A DNA stretch of 64,000 nucleotides, taken from NCBI GenBank assembly GCA_963995525.1, contig OZ023210.1, positions 64,036,639 to 64,100,638 of the forward strand. The letters are read 5' to 3'. Under the pieces are notes generated by a model. That model saw only the letters and a list, made by a program, of their open reading frames with translations, had not been told where the DNA came from and did no database searches. The position numbers were made by a program, and so were the translations under genes. This document shows, piece by piece, positions 35,084 to 47,392 of this stretch; the first letter of the stretch is position 1, and each line of letters opens with the position of its first letter. The DNA is from Escarpia spicata (Eukaryota; Annelida; Polychaeta; Sabellida; Siboglinidae).

Positions 35084-35116
35084 GGTCGGTCGGTCGGTCG
35101 GTCGGTCGGTCGGTCC
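35013..35116. repeat. (TCTG)n then (TCGG)n compound microsatellite
   Basis: About 17 TCTG units pass into about 8 TCGG units. It sits 40 bp upstream of a splice acceptor and supplies most of the pyrimidine-rich tract. Confidence 0.95.
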
Positions 35117-35158
35117 GTGCGCCTGTCCGTCATACGATGCGGTGTTCCTGTGTTGTAG

Positions 35159-35278
35159 TTGGTGGCCGAGGTGAAGCTGGGTCATGCCGTGCTGGCGATG
35201 CATTCCGTCCTCGACGGGCGCAAGTTCTGCGTCGCCGGCTCCAGTAGACACATCAAGCTCTGCTCCATGAACAACTGA
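35159..35278 (+). CDS. terminal coding exon, WD40-like protein (partial)
   Basis: The acceptor is GTTCCTGTGTTGTAG|TTGGTGGCC at 35158/35159, after a pyrimidine-rich microsatellite. Thirty-nine codons follow in phase 0 and end in TGA at 35276-35278. Third positions are strongly G/C (GTG GCC GAG GTG AAG CTG), unlike the surrounding non-coding DNA. The peptide includes VKLGHAVLAM, DGRKFCVAGSS and HIKLCSM. The spacing of GH, a small hydrophobic strand, a GS turn and IKL resembles the last blade of a WD40 beta-propeller, though no WD dipeptide is visible. I cannot name the protein. Upstream exons must lie further 5' on this strand and were not found. No AATAAA was seen within about 1.4 kb; the first plausible one is near 36764. 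Confidence 0.65.
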   Translation: MVAEVKLGHAVLAMHSVLDGRKFCVAGSSRHIKLCSMNN

Positions 35279-35401
35279 TGGCGCCCCCGTCCGCGTGTCG
35301 ACACAATTCCGTCCGTGACGCCATGACCGTCGTCGCTGTCATGGCGGCCACCCGTGTCACGCGACTATTGCTACGACCCGCCAACAAGTCGAGAGCGAGT
35401 G

Positions 35402-35600
35402 GCTGCTGTAACGCCGACATGACGTAGACCCATCCTCGTCAGGTTGTCATCTGCTGTAACGCCGACATGACGTAGACCCAACCTCGTCAGGTTGTCATCT
35501 GCTGTAACGCCTACATGACGTAGACCCATCCTCGTCAGGTTGTCATCTGCTGTAACGCCGACATGACGTAGACCCATCCTCGTCAGGTTGTCATCTGCTT
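35402..35600. repeat. 48-bp tandem repeat (4 copies)
   Basis: The unit is GCTGTAACGCCGACATGACG, then TAGACCCATCCTCGTCAGG and TTGTCATCT. It lies about 120 bp after the stop codon of the exon at 35159-35278, so it is probably within that gene's 3' UTR. Confidence 0.92.
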
Positions 35601-35929
35601 CTGCCCGATGTATCGCAGCGACACCTCGCGGCAGCCGTCCGTACTCACCAGCGCCACAATGATACACTGCCGGTGTTTAAAATCCGTCCGTAATGCATCC
35701 CGCTATTTGCGTGCTGATAACGTAGCATTCCGTTATATTCGTGTTGATTCCGTACTATCATTCCGTTATGTTTGGTTTGACACCGTAGTATTATTCCATT
35801 ATATGGCTGTTGGTTGTGCCACGTTTGTATCTAGTCGCGTTTGTATTTTTTCAAGGTGCTTAAATTATTGCACATTGGTTTTTGTGCTAATCGTATTTGC
35901 TTGTTGTTCAGTGGTAATGTTGATATTCC

Positions 35930-36500
35930 TCTACAACGTCACAACCCACAACATCCGTACTACAACGTCACAACCCACGACGTCATTATAACACTATCCC
36001 AATCCACAACGTCAATATGAAGCTAGGAGTCCATATGTACGGAAATGCCTACATATGGGGAATGGGGAATAACTCTGAGTGACGTCACGTTTGGGAATTT
36101 CTTATCATCACAATCCACAAGATCCTTACACAACGTAACCATCCACAACGTCATTATTACAATGTCACAATCCACAACGTCATTATTACAACGTCACAAT
36201 CCACAACATCCTTATACAACGTCACAATCCACAATGTCATTATTACAACGACACAATCCACAATATCCTTATACAACGTCACAATCCATAATGCCATTGT
36301 TACAACGACACAATCCACAATATCCTTATACAACGTCACAATCCACAATGTAATTATTACGACATCACAATCCACAACACCTTTATACAACGTCACAATC
36401 CACAACGTTATTATTAAAACGTTACAATCCACAACACCCTTATACGACGTCACAATCCACAACGTCATTCTTACAACGTCACAATCCAGAACATCCTTAT
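35930..36500. repeat. degenerate 29-bp-scale tandem repeat
   Basis: Many imperfect copies of ACAACGTCACAATCCACAAC followed by GTCATTATT or ATCCTTAT, often alternating in a two-unit (about 58 bp) pattern. Each carries the AACGT/GACGT motif. Confidence 0.85.
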
Positions 36501-36763
36501 CGCAAATGTTCTTCCACAACTTTCGTAATACAGTGTTCTTTCTCTACAACTACATCCTTATAACAAAGTCCCAACTACGACGTCCCTCCACAACGGTCAT
36601 TTGCAAAACATCTGCCGTTACCCGTTATTATGAAATATGAATTTCTCTGCAGTTGTATTACGACCAATACAGAATAACGACCTGAACCAAGATTGAAGTA
36701 GAAGGGTTTCATAACGTTATAACGTTCTAATTTATTTACGACACTGCAAAGGTCCCTTAACAC

Positions 36764-36970
36764 GAATAAAAGGTTGTCTTAACACGACTAACAGGTTGTC
36801 CTAAAAGGAATAACAGGTTGTCCCAACAGGAATACCATGTGTTATAACTGGTTGTCCTAACAAGAATAACATATTGTCCTAACAGAAACAACAGGTTGTC
36901 ATAACAGGAATAGCATGTCATAACAGGAATAACAGGTTCTCCTAACAGGAATAACAGATTGTCCTAAACA
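36764..36970. repeat. degenerate 22-bp-scale repeat
   Basis: Imperfect copies of AACAGGTTGTCCTAACAGGA. Confidence 0.8.
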
Positions 36971-37255
36971 GCCGTGTTAGTAAAGAGTCTTTGGTCAAAC
37001 TGCCTGACCGCTGCCTTGTCACACTGACTCAACTCACTGACCGAGTGATCCGCGTCTGTTGTCATACTTAGTGGACACAGACTACGTTGCACTGGCCCGT
37101 ACTAGCGCCGCCCTAGTTCAAACAACGCACTGAACTTGGAACGAGTTAACAAGATAAACCGCCTGAAACGATATAGCGAAAGAAAGTATTAATAGAACGA
37201 TCGATTTTGATAGCATTGTGTGACGTTAGTGCTTTACTGCAAATGTCAACTTAAG

Positions 37256-37831
37256 TAAAACACGAAGTAGTGACACGATACGTGACGTGATAGAGTGAAA
37301 TCTTTCACGTCTTTCCATCCCACGGGGTTAGGGTTAGGGTAAAACACGACGTAGTGACACGATACGTGACGTGATAGAGTGAAACCTTTCACGTCTTTCC
37401 ATCCCACGGGGTTAGGGTTAGGGTAAAACACGACGTAGTGACACGATACGTGACGTGATAGAGTGAAACCTTTCACGTCTTTCCATCCCACGGGGTTAGG
37501 GTTAGGGTAAAACACGACGTAGTGACACGATACGTGACGTGATAGAGTGAAACCTTTCACGTCTTTCCATCCCACGGGGTTAGGGTTAGGGTAAAACACG
37601 ACGTAGTGACACGATACGTGACGTGATAGAGTGAAACCTTTCACGTCTTTCCATCCCACGGGGTTAGGGTTAGGGTAAAACACGACGTAGTGACACGATA
37701 CGTGACGTGATAGAGTGAAACCTTTCACGTCTTTCCATCCCACGGGGTTAGGGTTAGGGTAAAACACGACGTAGTGACACGATACGTGACGTGATAGAGT
37801 GAAACCTTTCACGTCTTTCCATCCCACGGGG
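37256..37831. repeat. 84-bp satellite carrying telomeric TTAGGG motifs (7 copies)
   Basis: The unit runs GTAAAACACGACGTAGTGAC, ACGATACGTGACGTGATAGA, GTGAAACCTTTCACGTC, TTTCCATCCCACGGG. Six of the seven junctions carry GGTTAGGGTTAGGG, two and a half telomere repeats. The 84-bp period keeps a 202-codon frame open on the minus strand, judged an artefact. GTGAAACCTTTCAC is a palindromic hairpin arm pair in each unit. Confidence 0.96.
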
Positions 37832-37834
37832 AAA

Positions 37835-39595
37835 GGCGTTCGTTTTATGAGCAACAGAACTGCGGTTGTGAATTGTAATATCTATACAGATGATGTGCAG
37901 CACGTTTGACCACTATATCTTGTTTAAAGTAGGGTTATTATGTACCTATATGACTTTCACCTTACGTGCCTGTGTTAGACCGATCTCCAGGGACTCTGGT
38001 TCTGTAGAAGAGCCATGGACTTGATCCTTCCGAGAAGTGCTCCATTTACATGGCGTCTGCTATTATCGGTGCAGGGTTTAATGAGTAGATGGGACAGTTT
38101 GTATGAGGAAAGACTTTTTCCTGTTAGGATCTCGCCGTTTTTCCTAAGCAAACATCAGCAGCGACAAAGCTCTTACTCGCCGCGAGCTAATGGGCTGAAC
38201 ATCCGATACTGGCAGCGGATTCAGTATAACAGAGTCCGCTTTGAAATAGCTCTTGTCAACTTTGCTCTGTCGATGTTTATGAGGTTGCCACGAGTGAGTT
38301 GGTTCACTCAGTGTGTTGTCATTCCAATTTATAGTTGCTTCTTGTCCTCAAATCACCTTTCCATTACGTAACCAACTGGTTAGCAACGAGGCCAACACAA
38401 TGGATGCCGAACATGTGCAGCTGCCGGACTGTTGAAATTCTGGCTCAAAATGGTTTTCTTAATGACAAAACATAAGGCAACGTGTTTAAAGATACCGTTG
38501 TATTACCATTGTTGCAGGTATGTTTGATTTGATACAGCAGATGTCACACCGCCCTAATAATGTAATGCACAACTATTCTGTTTTCAACAGTGTTGGCATG
38601 GCAAAGGTTGACGGAGGTCACGCGCATAATATTTATTGTGATGTAGGCAAACCGCGACGTAGCGGATCCACCAATTTCGCATCCAGTTGTCGCTTTAAAA
38701 AACTTTGCCTTACGTTTTTGTCATAAACAAAAACGTTGGGGCCATATTTTCAACAAAATATACGACGAAATGTCTGAACCCTCCACGTGTTCGGCATCCA
38801 TTTTTGATGGCTTCACGTACCCTTTGCTAGGCAACATATCACGTGATGGCTAGGTAAATTTCCTTTTTGTCTGTTCTACGCCTTTTACATAAGAGGTCGC
38901 ACACATTTGTCATCCATTTCTACAATCAACTCTTTCTACAACCCATTTATGTTTTTCGTGATGTTTGCTCCATCTCCTTGTGTTCTTTTGTGGGACAGTT
39001 TGCTATTTGGATGGCGATGAGCTCATAAACTGATCCCACCATATTTCTACAGTTGTTTTAAAAACGTTCTTATCCCAAATGTGTATATCAATAATTATAT
39101 ATGTGCACTTTAAATTAAGCATAAGCGTAGGTTTGCAATAAGACATCGTATTTTACACCAACTGTTGTCAGTCGTTACTTTATAAGAAATCCCGAGGTTC
39201 ACCATTAAGGAAATCGTACCTGGTGGGCTTGTTTGAATGCAGAGGTTTCTGTTTAAGTTTGTTTTTATTATTTAGAAACACGTCGGATATGGTTCGATTG
39301 TTTATAGTATAACATTTCTTTATAACGAAATAGTTTGATGCTAAGTTGCTTCTTTTAATTTGAAAGGTCTAAAATATACATAAGTAGTTTGTTTCATTTT
39401 GTAGCGAATTGCGTTAGTTGCTATGTTGTGCATTACTGGTGTTTCGTGGTTTTAAGTTTTGTTTGCGAGCACGAATATTTATTACTTGTTGCCTGAACAG
39501 ACGCAGCACACAGTCGGCTGCACGGTGGTCAGTTGTCAGGTGTGCACATTATTTATGCAGCTTACTGACCTCAGCTGGCATTGTGGACCTTGTAC
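37835..39595. other. unassigned stretch
   Basis: A 118-codon open frame (38015-38371, plus) has no motif I recognise. The rest is AT-rich. Confidence 0.4.
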
Positions 39596-40478
39596 TTTCT
39601 ATATCTTTATATACTACATTGTATAGGTCTTTACATATGTGTGGTAGTCAACGGTCCATTATATATATCTCTACATGTGTGTGGTAGTGAACGGTCCATC
39701 GTATAGGTCCCTACATATGTATGGTAGTCAACGGTTCATTGTATAGGTCTCTACATATGTGTGGTAGTCAACGGTCCATTGTATAGGTCTCTACATATGT
39801 GTGGTAGTCAACGGTCCATTGTATAGGTCTCTACATATGTGTGGTAGTCAATGGTCCATTGTATAGGTCTCTACATATGTGTGGTAGTCAACGGTCCATT
39901 GTATAGGTCCCTACATATGTGTGGTAGTCAACGGTCCGTTGTATAGGTCTCTACATATGTGTGGTAGTCAACGGTCCATCGTATAGGTCTCTATATATGT
40001 GTAGTAGTCAACGGTCCATCATATAGGTCCCTACATGTGTGTGGTAGTCAACGGTCCATTATATATGTCTCTATATATGTGTGGTAGTCAACGGTCCATT
40101 ATATAGGTCCCTACATATGTGTGGTAGTCAACGGTCCATTGTATAGGTCTCTACATATGTGTGGTAGTCAACGGTCCATTGTATAGGTCCCTACATATGT
40201 GTGGTAGTCAACGGTACATCGTATAGGTCTCCACATATGTATGGTAGTCAACGGTCCATTGAATAGGTATGTACATATGTGTGGTGGTCGACGGTCCATT
40301 GTATAGGTCTCTACATATGTCTGATGGTCAGCGGTCCATTGTATAGTTCTGTACATATGTGTAATGGTCAACGGTCCATTGTATAGGTATCTACATATGT
40401 ATTGTAGTTAACGGTCCTTTGTATAGGTCTCTACATATGTGTGGTAGTTAACAGTCCATTGTATAGGTCTCTACATAA
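39596..40478. repeat. 40-bp satellite (about 21-22 copies)
   Basis: The unit is GTATAGGTCTCTACATATGT followed by GTGGTAGTCAACGGTCCATT. Copies in the middle are the most uniform. Divergence rises toward both ends (39.6-39.7 and 40.25-40.48 kb), as expected from unequal crossing-over. Confidence 0.96.
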
Positions 40479-40479
40479 A

Positions 40480-41914
40480 TGGTTCATCCTCGATTCTCGT
40501 TCTTTCGCTTATTTCAGACTAATCTCGCGAAAATGGAATCTATCTACTATATATTGTTTAGTTTGTGAAAACGTAGGACTAACTATTAAATGACTTTTAT
40601 CGAGTCCGGTCAAAAGCGGTTGAAAGAAGCAACAGTGGTGAGACTGTTTATATACTATAGCATAAGTTACCAGAATAATATATACAAGGTGTCTAACATT
40701 CAAAGATTTTGCTGAATGTAACAAAAACACGAATTCAGTTTGCGCGTATTACGCTATTTATTCTTATACTATAACTTTGAACATTAACGAACCTAATTTT
40801 CAATAATCTCAGTCAAACGAGGAAGGAACTTCAAAATAGAGCATTATTTTTTGTTTGTTTACGAACTCGTGAATTGGATTCATTGCCGGATGAAAAAAAC
40901 TGATCGACCAGATGGCTCGGACCTCACAAAGACGCACGCAGCGATTTAGACGAAACATGCAGCGCCACCTGATGACCATACGTACGATGTGTCAATTTGT
41001 AACTCTTACCGGGTCAAGGTCAACGGTGAATTGCCAGTTGTTGTGTAGCCGCGTTAATTATTATTCTTAACCATATCAGTGACCTGTTACGAATAGGTAT
41101 TTGACGATATATCAAGCAAGATTAGAAACGTTTACATAAAGCAGGTTTTATTATAAGTTTAAAGTTTCGTGTTCCACACTATACACTGCTTACATTACAC
41201 GTTTTCAGAGTTCAGAACTACACATTGCAATTAGGCGTTTGTCTCAGATATAACGTAGCACGATTTTGAAACAAACATAGCTGCTTTAAAGTTTTACCAG
41301 GTCAATATAAAGCGTTGCGACTCGATTAATTGTACTGACTAGCTCATAAACCTCGGTGGGTAGCCGATCCTCCAACATACCACTGTTACGCTGGGTAAAC
41401 CCCTGGGGTAGGCGGAGCCAAAGTGCGTATGTCTACAGCTAACTCGCCACAGGCATTGTGGTGCTCTGGTCAAGATACATATCTTATGTTTATAGTGACA
41501 CCACCAAAATACATACTTAATTATATGTACAGTGCGAGCGCTATATCAACGATACACTGTGTACAATAAGTGTAGGTACGGTCAGGAACAAGGCGATGTT
41601 TGGGTAAATAGAAACGTATACGTGAACTGTGTCGAAATGGGAATTGCCGAGTCACGCTCGTTTCGTGAATATAACACACACTCGTTAATGTACGCAAATA
41701 GTGTCGCATATTATTGTCTCGTGTCGTTTATTGTCGTGCCGTGTTGCGTTTTGCCATCGTTCTTTGTGTCTAGGGTCTATTTCTTACTGTGTGATTGGCC
41801 TATATTATAAAACTCCGAAGAATAGGATATTTTCTTGAGTTTCGTTATTCTGACTTAGGCCTCACGTTACTCGTGACTGTCTCTGTAGGTGGCGCGTCTG
41901 ATCCTTTAAAACTT
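40480..41914. other. unassigned stretch
   Basis: No gene or element recognised. Confidence 0.4.
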
Positions 41915-42246
41915 AAAGTTATACATATATTTCTTATATGGCGCAGTATCGAGTCTCTAGGACTGCTCAACGCGCTTTTTACATTTTACCTATTGGCAGA
42001 CCTGTTCAGTCGAACACCATCTCGATTTCTGTTGGAAGATATCACCCACGCTGCAATTAATGCGCGAAGATTATTCGTACATAAATACCCACCACTGTCT
42101 ATAGCCAGGTACTCGCTCATATACCTCAATGAATTGAAGCAACATAGCGTGAACGAACTTTCCCCTGAAACGGCGCCACAGGATTCGAACCCGGGTGTTC
42201 TCAATTGAGCGTGCGATATTCTACCAACTGCACCACGGCGCTGCAC
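41915..42246 (-). mobile_element. full-length tRNA-derived SINE
   Basis: The minus strand begins GCGCCGTGGTGCAGTTGGTA (tRNA-like acceptor and A box) and carries a perfect B box, GGGTTCGAATCC, about 45 nt later. The head is followed by a body of about 190 bp and a tail with TGTAAAAAGCGCGTTGAGCA, CTCGATACTGCGCC and ATATAAGAAAT. The acceptor and T stems have mismatches, so it is a SINE head, not a tRNA gene. The copies at 28215-28512 and 5929-6047 are in the same family. The AAGCGC-TTGAGC tail resembles LINE tails such as that at 22790-22840, suggesting shared retrotransposition machinery. Confidence 0.85.
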
Positions 42247-42469
42247 TATAACAGATTCTCGTACTCGGCGTGGATTGTGGGACACTTGTGTTGGTGTTAG
42301 GCCTACATTCACGTCGATCACTTTACGTAACCAGATGTTGTCTTCGTCGTCACCGCAGCAGAAAATAAGTCGGAAACTGCACTCGGTGACAACATTGGAC
42401 TGGTACTTGACCACGACATTCACGCTCCAGCTAAAATGTAAATAATACATGCAGAAACATTCACACTCA

Positions 42470-42493
42470 GAGACACACACGCTCACGAGCGCG

Positions 42494-42563
<70 letters not shown>

Positions 42564-42955
42564 TTGTAATTTATTGTGCGGCTGTTTGTTTAAGTATGTT
42601 TAGTAAACATCATTTAAACCGTTTGTTGGTGTTCAAGAAGTGTACTTCAAAAAATGTTACTAGTATAGATCACAAGATAAAAGGCAAAGCGTACATGTTT
42701 GCGTGCATGCAAAGCGTACCAATTCACGTACGAATTCTTTCACACGGATTTATATGTACGTACGAATGTGCGTACGTACGTACATAAATACACACTCACA
42801 CGTACATACACGCCGACCATCCATATATATGTATATACATACATAATTTATTACATATATACATCATACATACACACGCAACCAAGCACGCACGCGGACG
42901 GACACATACACGCACGCACACACACACACACACACACACATACACACTCGAAAAC
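42470..42955. repeat. complex simple-sequence zone ((CA)n, (GTAC)n, (ATAC)n)
   Basis: (CG)n/(CA)n at 42490-42560 with about 32 CA units, self-complementary GTAC runs at 42765-42785, TA/CA tracts to 42890 and a second (CA)n at 42910-42945. Confidence 0.93.
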
Positions 42956-42959
42956 AATG

Positions 42960-45170
42960 GTTTTGTTTTGAAACCAAATACTCTGGTTTTGCAATCGAGT
43001 ACAAACGGCATAATAAATAAATAAGTAGGACGAATGGTAAAACCAGTTAACAAGCAATGACGTTGAACGCGGTCACGTTTCATGATGAAGTCCCGCGTAC
43101 TAGAAACACCACGCTACAATGAGAATGTCCTCCTGACCGGAAGTACGTCCCATTGTTGATGTCACGGTTTGGCTAACACGAGGAACGTATCTACAGCGAG
43201 CATTTTGTACCGTGTAGCAACGCCATTATCTCAAACATTATTAAATCATTTAGCGTCATGTATATGTATGTATGTTAAGTGATATAAGTAAATATAATAT
43301 TTTTTTTGTAATTTTAGAAAGAATTGCTAAATTATTGTTGGAACAGTTTAAAGAAATAGGTTGAACGCATTAAATAGGTTATATAATCAAAGTATTGCTA
43401 AATGACCAATACATTGTCTGCATCATTGTAGGCCCTATATTTATAATCCTGTACATTTCTACCCATACAAACAGAACGACCTCGATATATACAAACCCTC
43501 GACACCCGTAGCTCGGGTTCAAAGCATCAACGCTGCAGAATGGGAATATGCATTTAAATGTACAGAAGAGATTGACCACCTCTCTCAGCCCGGGGTGGTC
43601 AGTGGAATCACCTGGGTCCTACGTTGAAAGGCTTCATATGGCTCATCGCGAATCATTGTTTGATGTTCAACATAAACCACAGTAGACATCGTTGTTAGTG
43701 CTAGTGAGTAGCTCAGCTATTTCATAAAAGGTCGCGATGAAAGAGGCAGAATTTGAATATGCCTGCGCCTATCAATTAAAATCAACATGGCTTCTATGGA
43801 AAGTGAACGTTCGTCAACAAAGTATGTTGTATCACTAATTATCGTAAATGTTATGTAACTGTGTTTGTGAAGTTAACTTTGTTTTAGATTGTGTTCTTGC
43901 GCACACCATTTGCAGTCCCGCCTCCGTGTGGTGTAATCTGAAACGCCTCCCGGCGAATTGTTTTTTCATTGATACTTTCCTAAAGATAATAAACTTGTTA
44001 TGTAAAGATAATTTCCCAGGTTTATTTAAATGGTCGTGTAAATGTAATATCCCAAAGATTCAGAACTGATTCCACCATCGCATATTTATATTGTATGTGT
44101 TGTTGTCGTCATGAAACAAACATGTCGTCACTTCCTCTAAACTGCCTCATTGCATGCGTATACAACATATGCGCATGGTTACGTCGCACCTAATGTTGTT
44201 GACATAATGATGCGGTCTTCGCGTGCATGTGACCTTTCAAAAAAATAACACTAATTTATTTACGATTCGAAACCCTCAAATTTATGCAGTTTTGTGGTAC
44301 CCTTTGACCGTACACGGATGACAGACAACTGCGGCGATACGTAAGATAGTCGATAACTTTGAATTTGAAAAACAATTTTTTTTCGGCGTGTGGTATTAAT
44401 ACGAAATGGTAGTACCGTTCGTGATCGTCTTCAACACCCGGCGTGGTAGCTCAAGCAATCGTGCGCGATTACTTGTGTTACTCCGCCAACGTCTTGGACG
44501 TTTCGGGTGCGGTACATATATCTTATATATCACATTGCGCCTATGCGAATAGCATACAGTGGTAATCGTATGAGACGGTCTCGTACAAGCACAAATAATC
44601 GACCACGATGACGTAAGTAATCGTTTCGTCGTCACTGCAAGCGTCATTTTATTGTATCCTGACTTAAAGAAATACAAACGTAAAGAAATCGAACATGTGA
44701 AATTATGAAATATAAACTGCACCACTGTGTTGGACAGATCGTACCGCACGCGTGTGTAATAAGATATAGAAATTGTTGGCATTACGATGCCACGAAATGC
44801 GGGTCGTGGAGGGCAGGTTTTAGTTGGTAACAGCGTCACGATGCCTGCGCATCGACGTTACGGCCTGCCAGTAGTCTAGACCAATTACGTTCGTCGCTGA
44901 AACACATAAATACAAAGGAATTAACGCAGTGTGCAGATGTTACCCTCTCCTTTGTCGCCGATACGCTGATTAATCGACTCGGCTGACATTTGCGATACCG
45001 ATCGTTGACGTTGACTGTGCGGAGTTTTATAAAAACTGCGTTGGTGTTGTGTGGAGTACAGTATACTTCGTTTCCAAGAAATTACAATCTTGAATTGAAA
45101 TATCAGTAAATAATAGCACGTCGGTTATAACACGTCCAGCATCATCGCGCGTTGACGCGACAGCAACATC
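42960..45170. other. unassigned stretch
   Basis: Nothing supported. A small hairpin, CAAGCAATCG / CGATTACTTG, lies near 44452-44475. Confidence 0.4.
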
Positions 45171-45173
45171 GGA

Positions 45174-47168
45174 TGTTAGATTATGACACATGTATATGGC
45201 AACATCGGATGTTAGATTATGACACATGTATATGGCAACATCGCATGTTAGATTATGACACATGTATATGGCAACATCGCATGTTAGATGATGACACATG
45301 TATATGACAACATCGGATGTTAGATTATGACACATGTATATGGCAACATCGGATGTTAGATTATGACACATGTATATGGCAACATCGCATGTTAGATGAT
45401 GACACATGTATATGACAACATCGGATGTTAAATGATGACACATGTATATGACAACATCGGATGTTAGATGATGACACATGTATATGACAACATCGGATGT
45501 TAGATTATGACACGTGTATATGGCAACATCGCATGTTAGATTATGACACATGTATATGGCAACATCGCATGTTAGATGATGACACATGTATATGACAACA
45601 TCGCATGTTAGATGATGACACATGTATATGACAACATCGCATGTTAGATTATGACACATGTATATTGCAACATCGCATGTTAGATGATGACACATGTATA
45701 TGACAACATCGCATGTTAGATTATGACACATGTATATGACAACATCGCATGTTAGATTATGACACATGTATATGGCAACATCGCATGTTAGATGATGACA
45801 CATGTATATGACAACATCGCATGTTAGATTATGACACATGTATATGGCAACATCGCATGTTAGATGACGACACATGTATATGACAACATCGCATGTTAGA
45901 TTATGACACATGTATATTGCAACATCGCATGTTAGATGATGACACATGTATATGACAACATCGCATGTTAGATTATGACACATGTATATGGCAACATCGC
46001 ATGTTAGATTATGACACATGTATATGGCAACATCGCATGTTAGATGATGACACATGTATATGACAACATCGCATGTTAGATGATGACACATGTATATGGC
46101 AACATCGCATGTTAGATAATGACACATGTTTATTACAACATCGCATGTTAGATTATGACACATGTGTATTACAAACATCGCATGTTAGATTATGACACAT
46201 GTGTATTACAAACATCGCATGTTAGATTATGACACATGTGTATTACAAACATCGCATGTTAGATTATGACACATGTGTATTACAAACATCGCATGTTAGA
46301 TTATGACACATGTGTATTACAAACATCGCATGTTAGATTATGACACATGTGTATTACAAACATCGCATGTTCGATTATGACACATGTGTATTACAAACAT
46401 CGCATGTTAGATTATGACACATGTGTATGACCGCATCGCATGTTAGATTATGACACATGTGTATTACAGACATCGCATGTTAGATTATGACACATGTATA
46501 TGGCAACATCGTATGTTAGATTATGAGACATGTATATTACAAACATCGCATGTTAGATTATGACACATGTATATGACAGCATCGCATGTTAGATTATGAC
46601 ACATGTGTATTACAAACATCACATGTTAGATTATGACAGATGAGTATTACAAACATCGCATGTTAGATTATAACACATGTATATGACAACATCGCATGTT
46701 AGATTATGACACATGTGTATTACAAACATCGCATGTTAGATTATGACACATGTGTATTACAAACATCGCATGTTAGATTATAACACATGTATATGACAAC
46801 ATCGCATGTTAGATTATGACACATGTGTATTGCAAACATCGCATGTTAGATTATGACACATGTGTGTTACAAACATCGCATGTTAGATTATGACACATGT
46901 GTATTGCAAACATCGCATGTTAGATTATGACACATGTGTATTGCAAACATCGCATGTTAGATTATGACACATGTGTGCCACAAACATCACATGTTAGATT
47001 ATGACACATGTGTGTTACAAACATCGCATGTTAGATTATGACACATGTTTGTTACACACATCGCATGTTAGATTATGACACATGCGTGTTACAAACATCG
47101 CATGTTAGATTATGACGCATGTTTGTTACACACATCGCATGTTAGATTATGACACATGTGTGTTACAA
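45174..47168. repeat. 36/37-bp satellite with two subfamily domains (about 54 copies)
   Basis: The first domain (45174 to about 46160) has 36-bp units: CATCGCATGTTAGATTATGA, CACATGTATATGGCAA, alternating with a GATGATGACAC / TGACAA variant. The second domain (about 46160-47168) has mostly 37-bp units with an extra A (TATTACAAACATCGC). Only the 36-bp domain is in frame, giving a 383-codon minus-strand frame that ends where 37-bp units begin. I judge that frame non-coding. Confidence 0.96.
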
Positions 47169-47392
47169 TCTACAACCACCTTTTTCGTCATAATCCTTTA
47201 ATATATTCTTCTGTGCGAATGTCTTAAGCATAACATGGGCAACCGATATCATTCAAGATAACACCAAAAAATATGTATAACTAATGTAGTATCTTTGGTA
47301 ACACTAATATTAGTATTGTTATTATTACTAGCAGAAATACCCGTCCTCCTCCAATTTGAGCAGTTGTTTTTATAATGTAATTTTTTATAAAG

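Noticed and set aside
37246..37854. 202-codon frame of 28-residue repeats
   Set aside because: It is the translation of the 84-bp telomere-motif satellite; no other evidence of coding.
38015..38371. 118-codon frame starting MDLILPRS
   Set aside because: No motif, ordinary codon usage for non-coding DNA, and no conserved context visible.
42170..42246. Functional tRNA gene on the minus strand
   Set aside because: The A and B boxes are good, but the acceptor, anticodon and T stems contain mismatches, and the downstream body is shared with other SINE copies.
44436..44520. Possible tRNA-like sequence (GGCGTGGTAGCTCAAGC)
   Set aside because: No B box and no cloverleaf; only a small hairpin remains.
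45027..46178. 383-codon open frame (12-residue periodic, Cys/His-rich, zinc-finger-like look)
   Set aside because: The 36-bp satellite simply lacks stop codons in this frame. It ends where units become 37 bp. The Cys/His spacing comes from one repeated DNA unit and fits no known finger.
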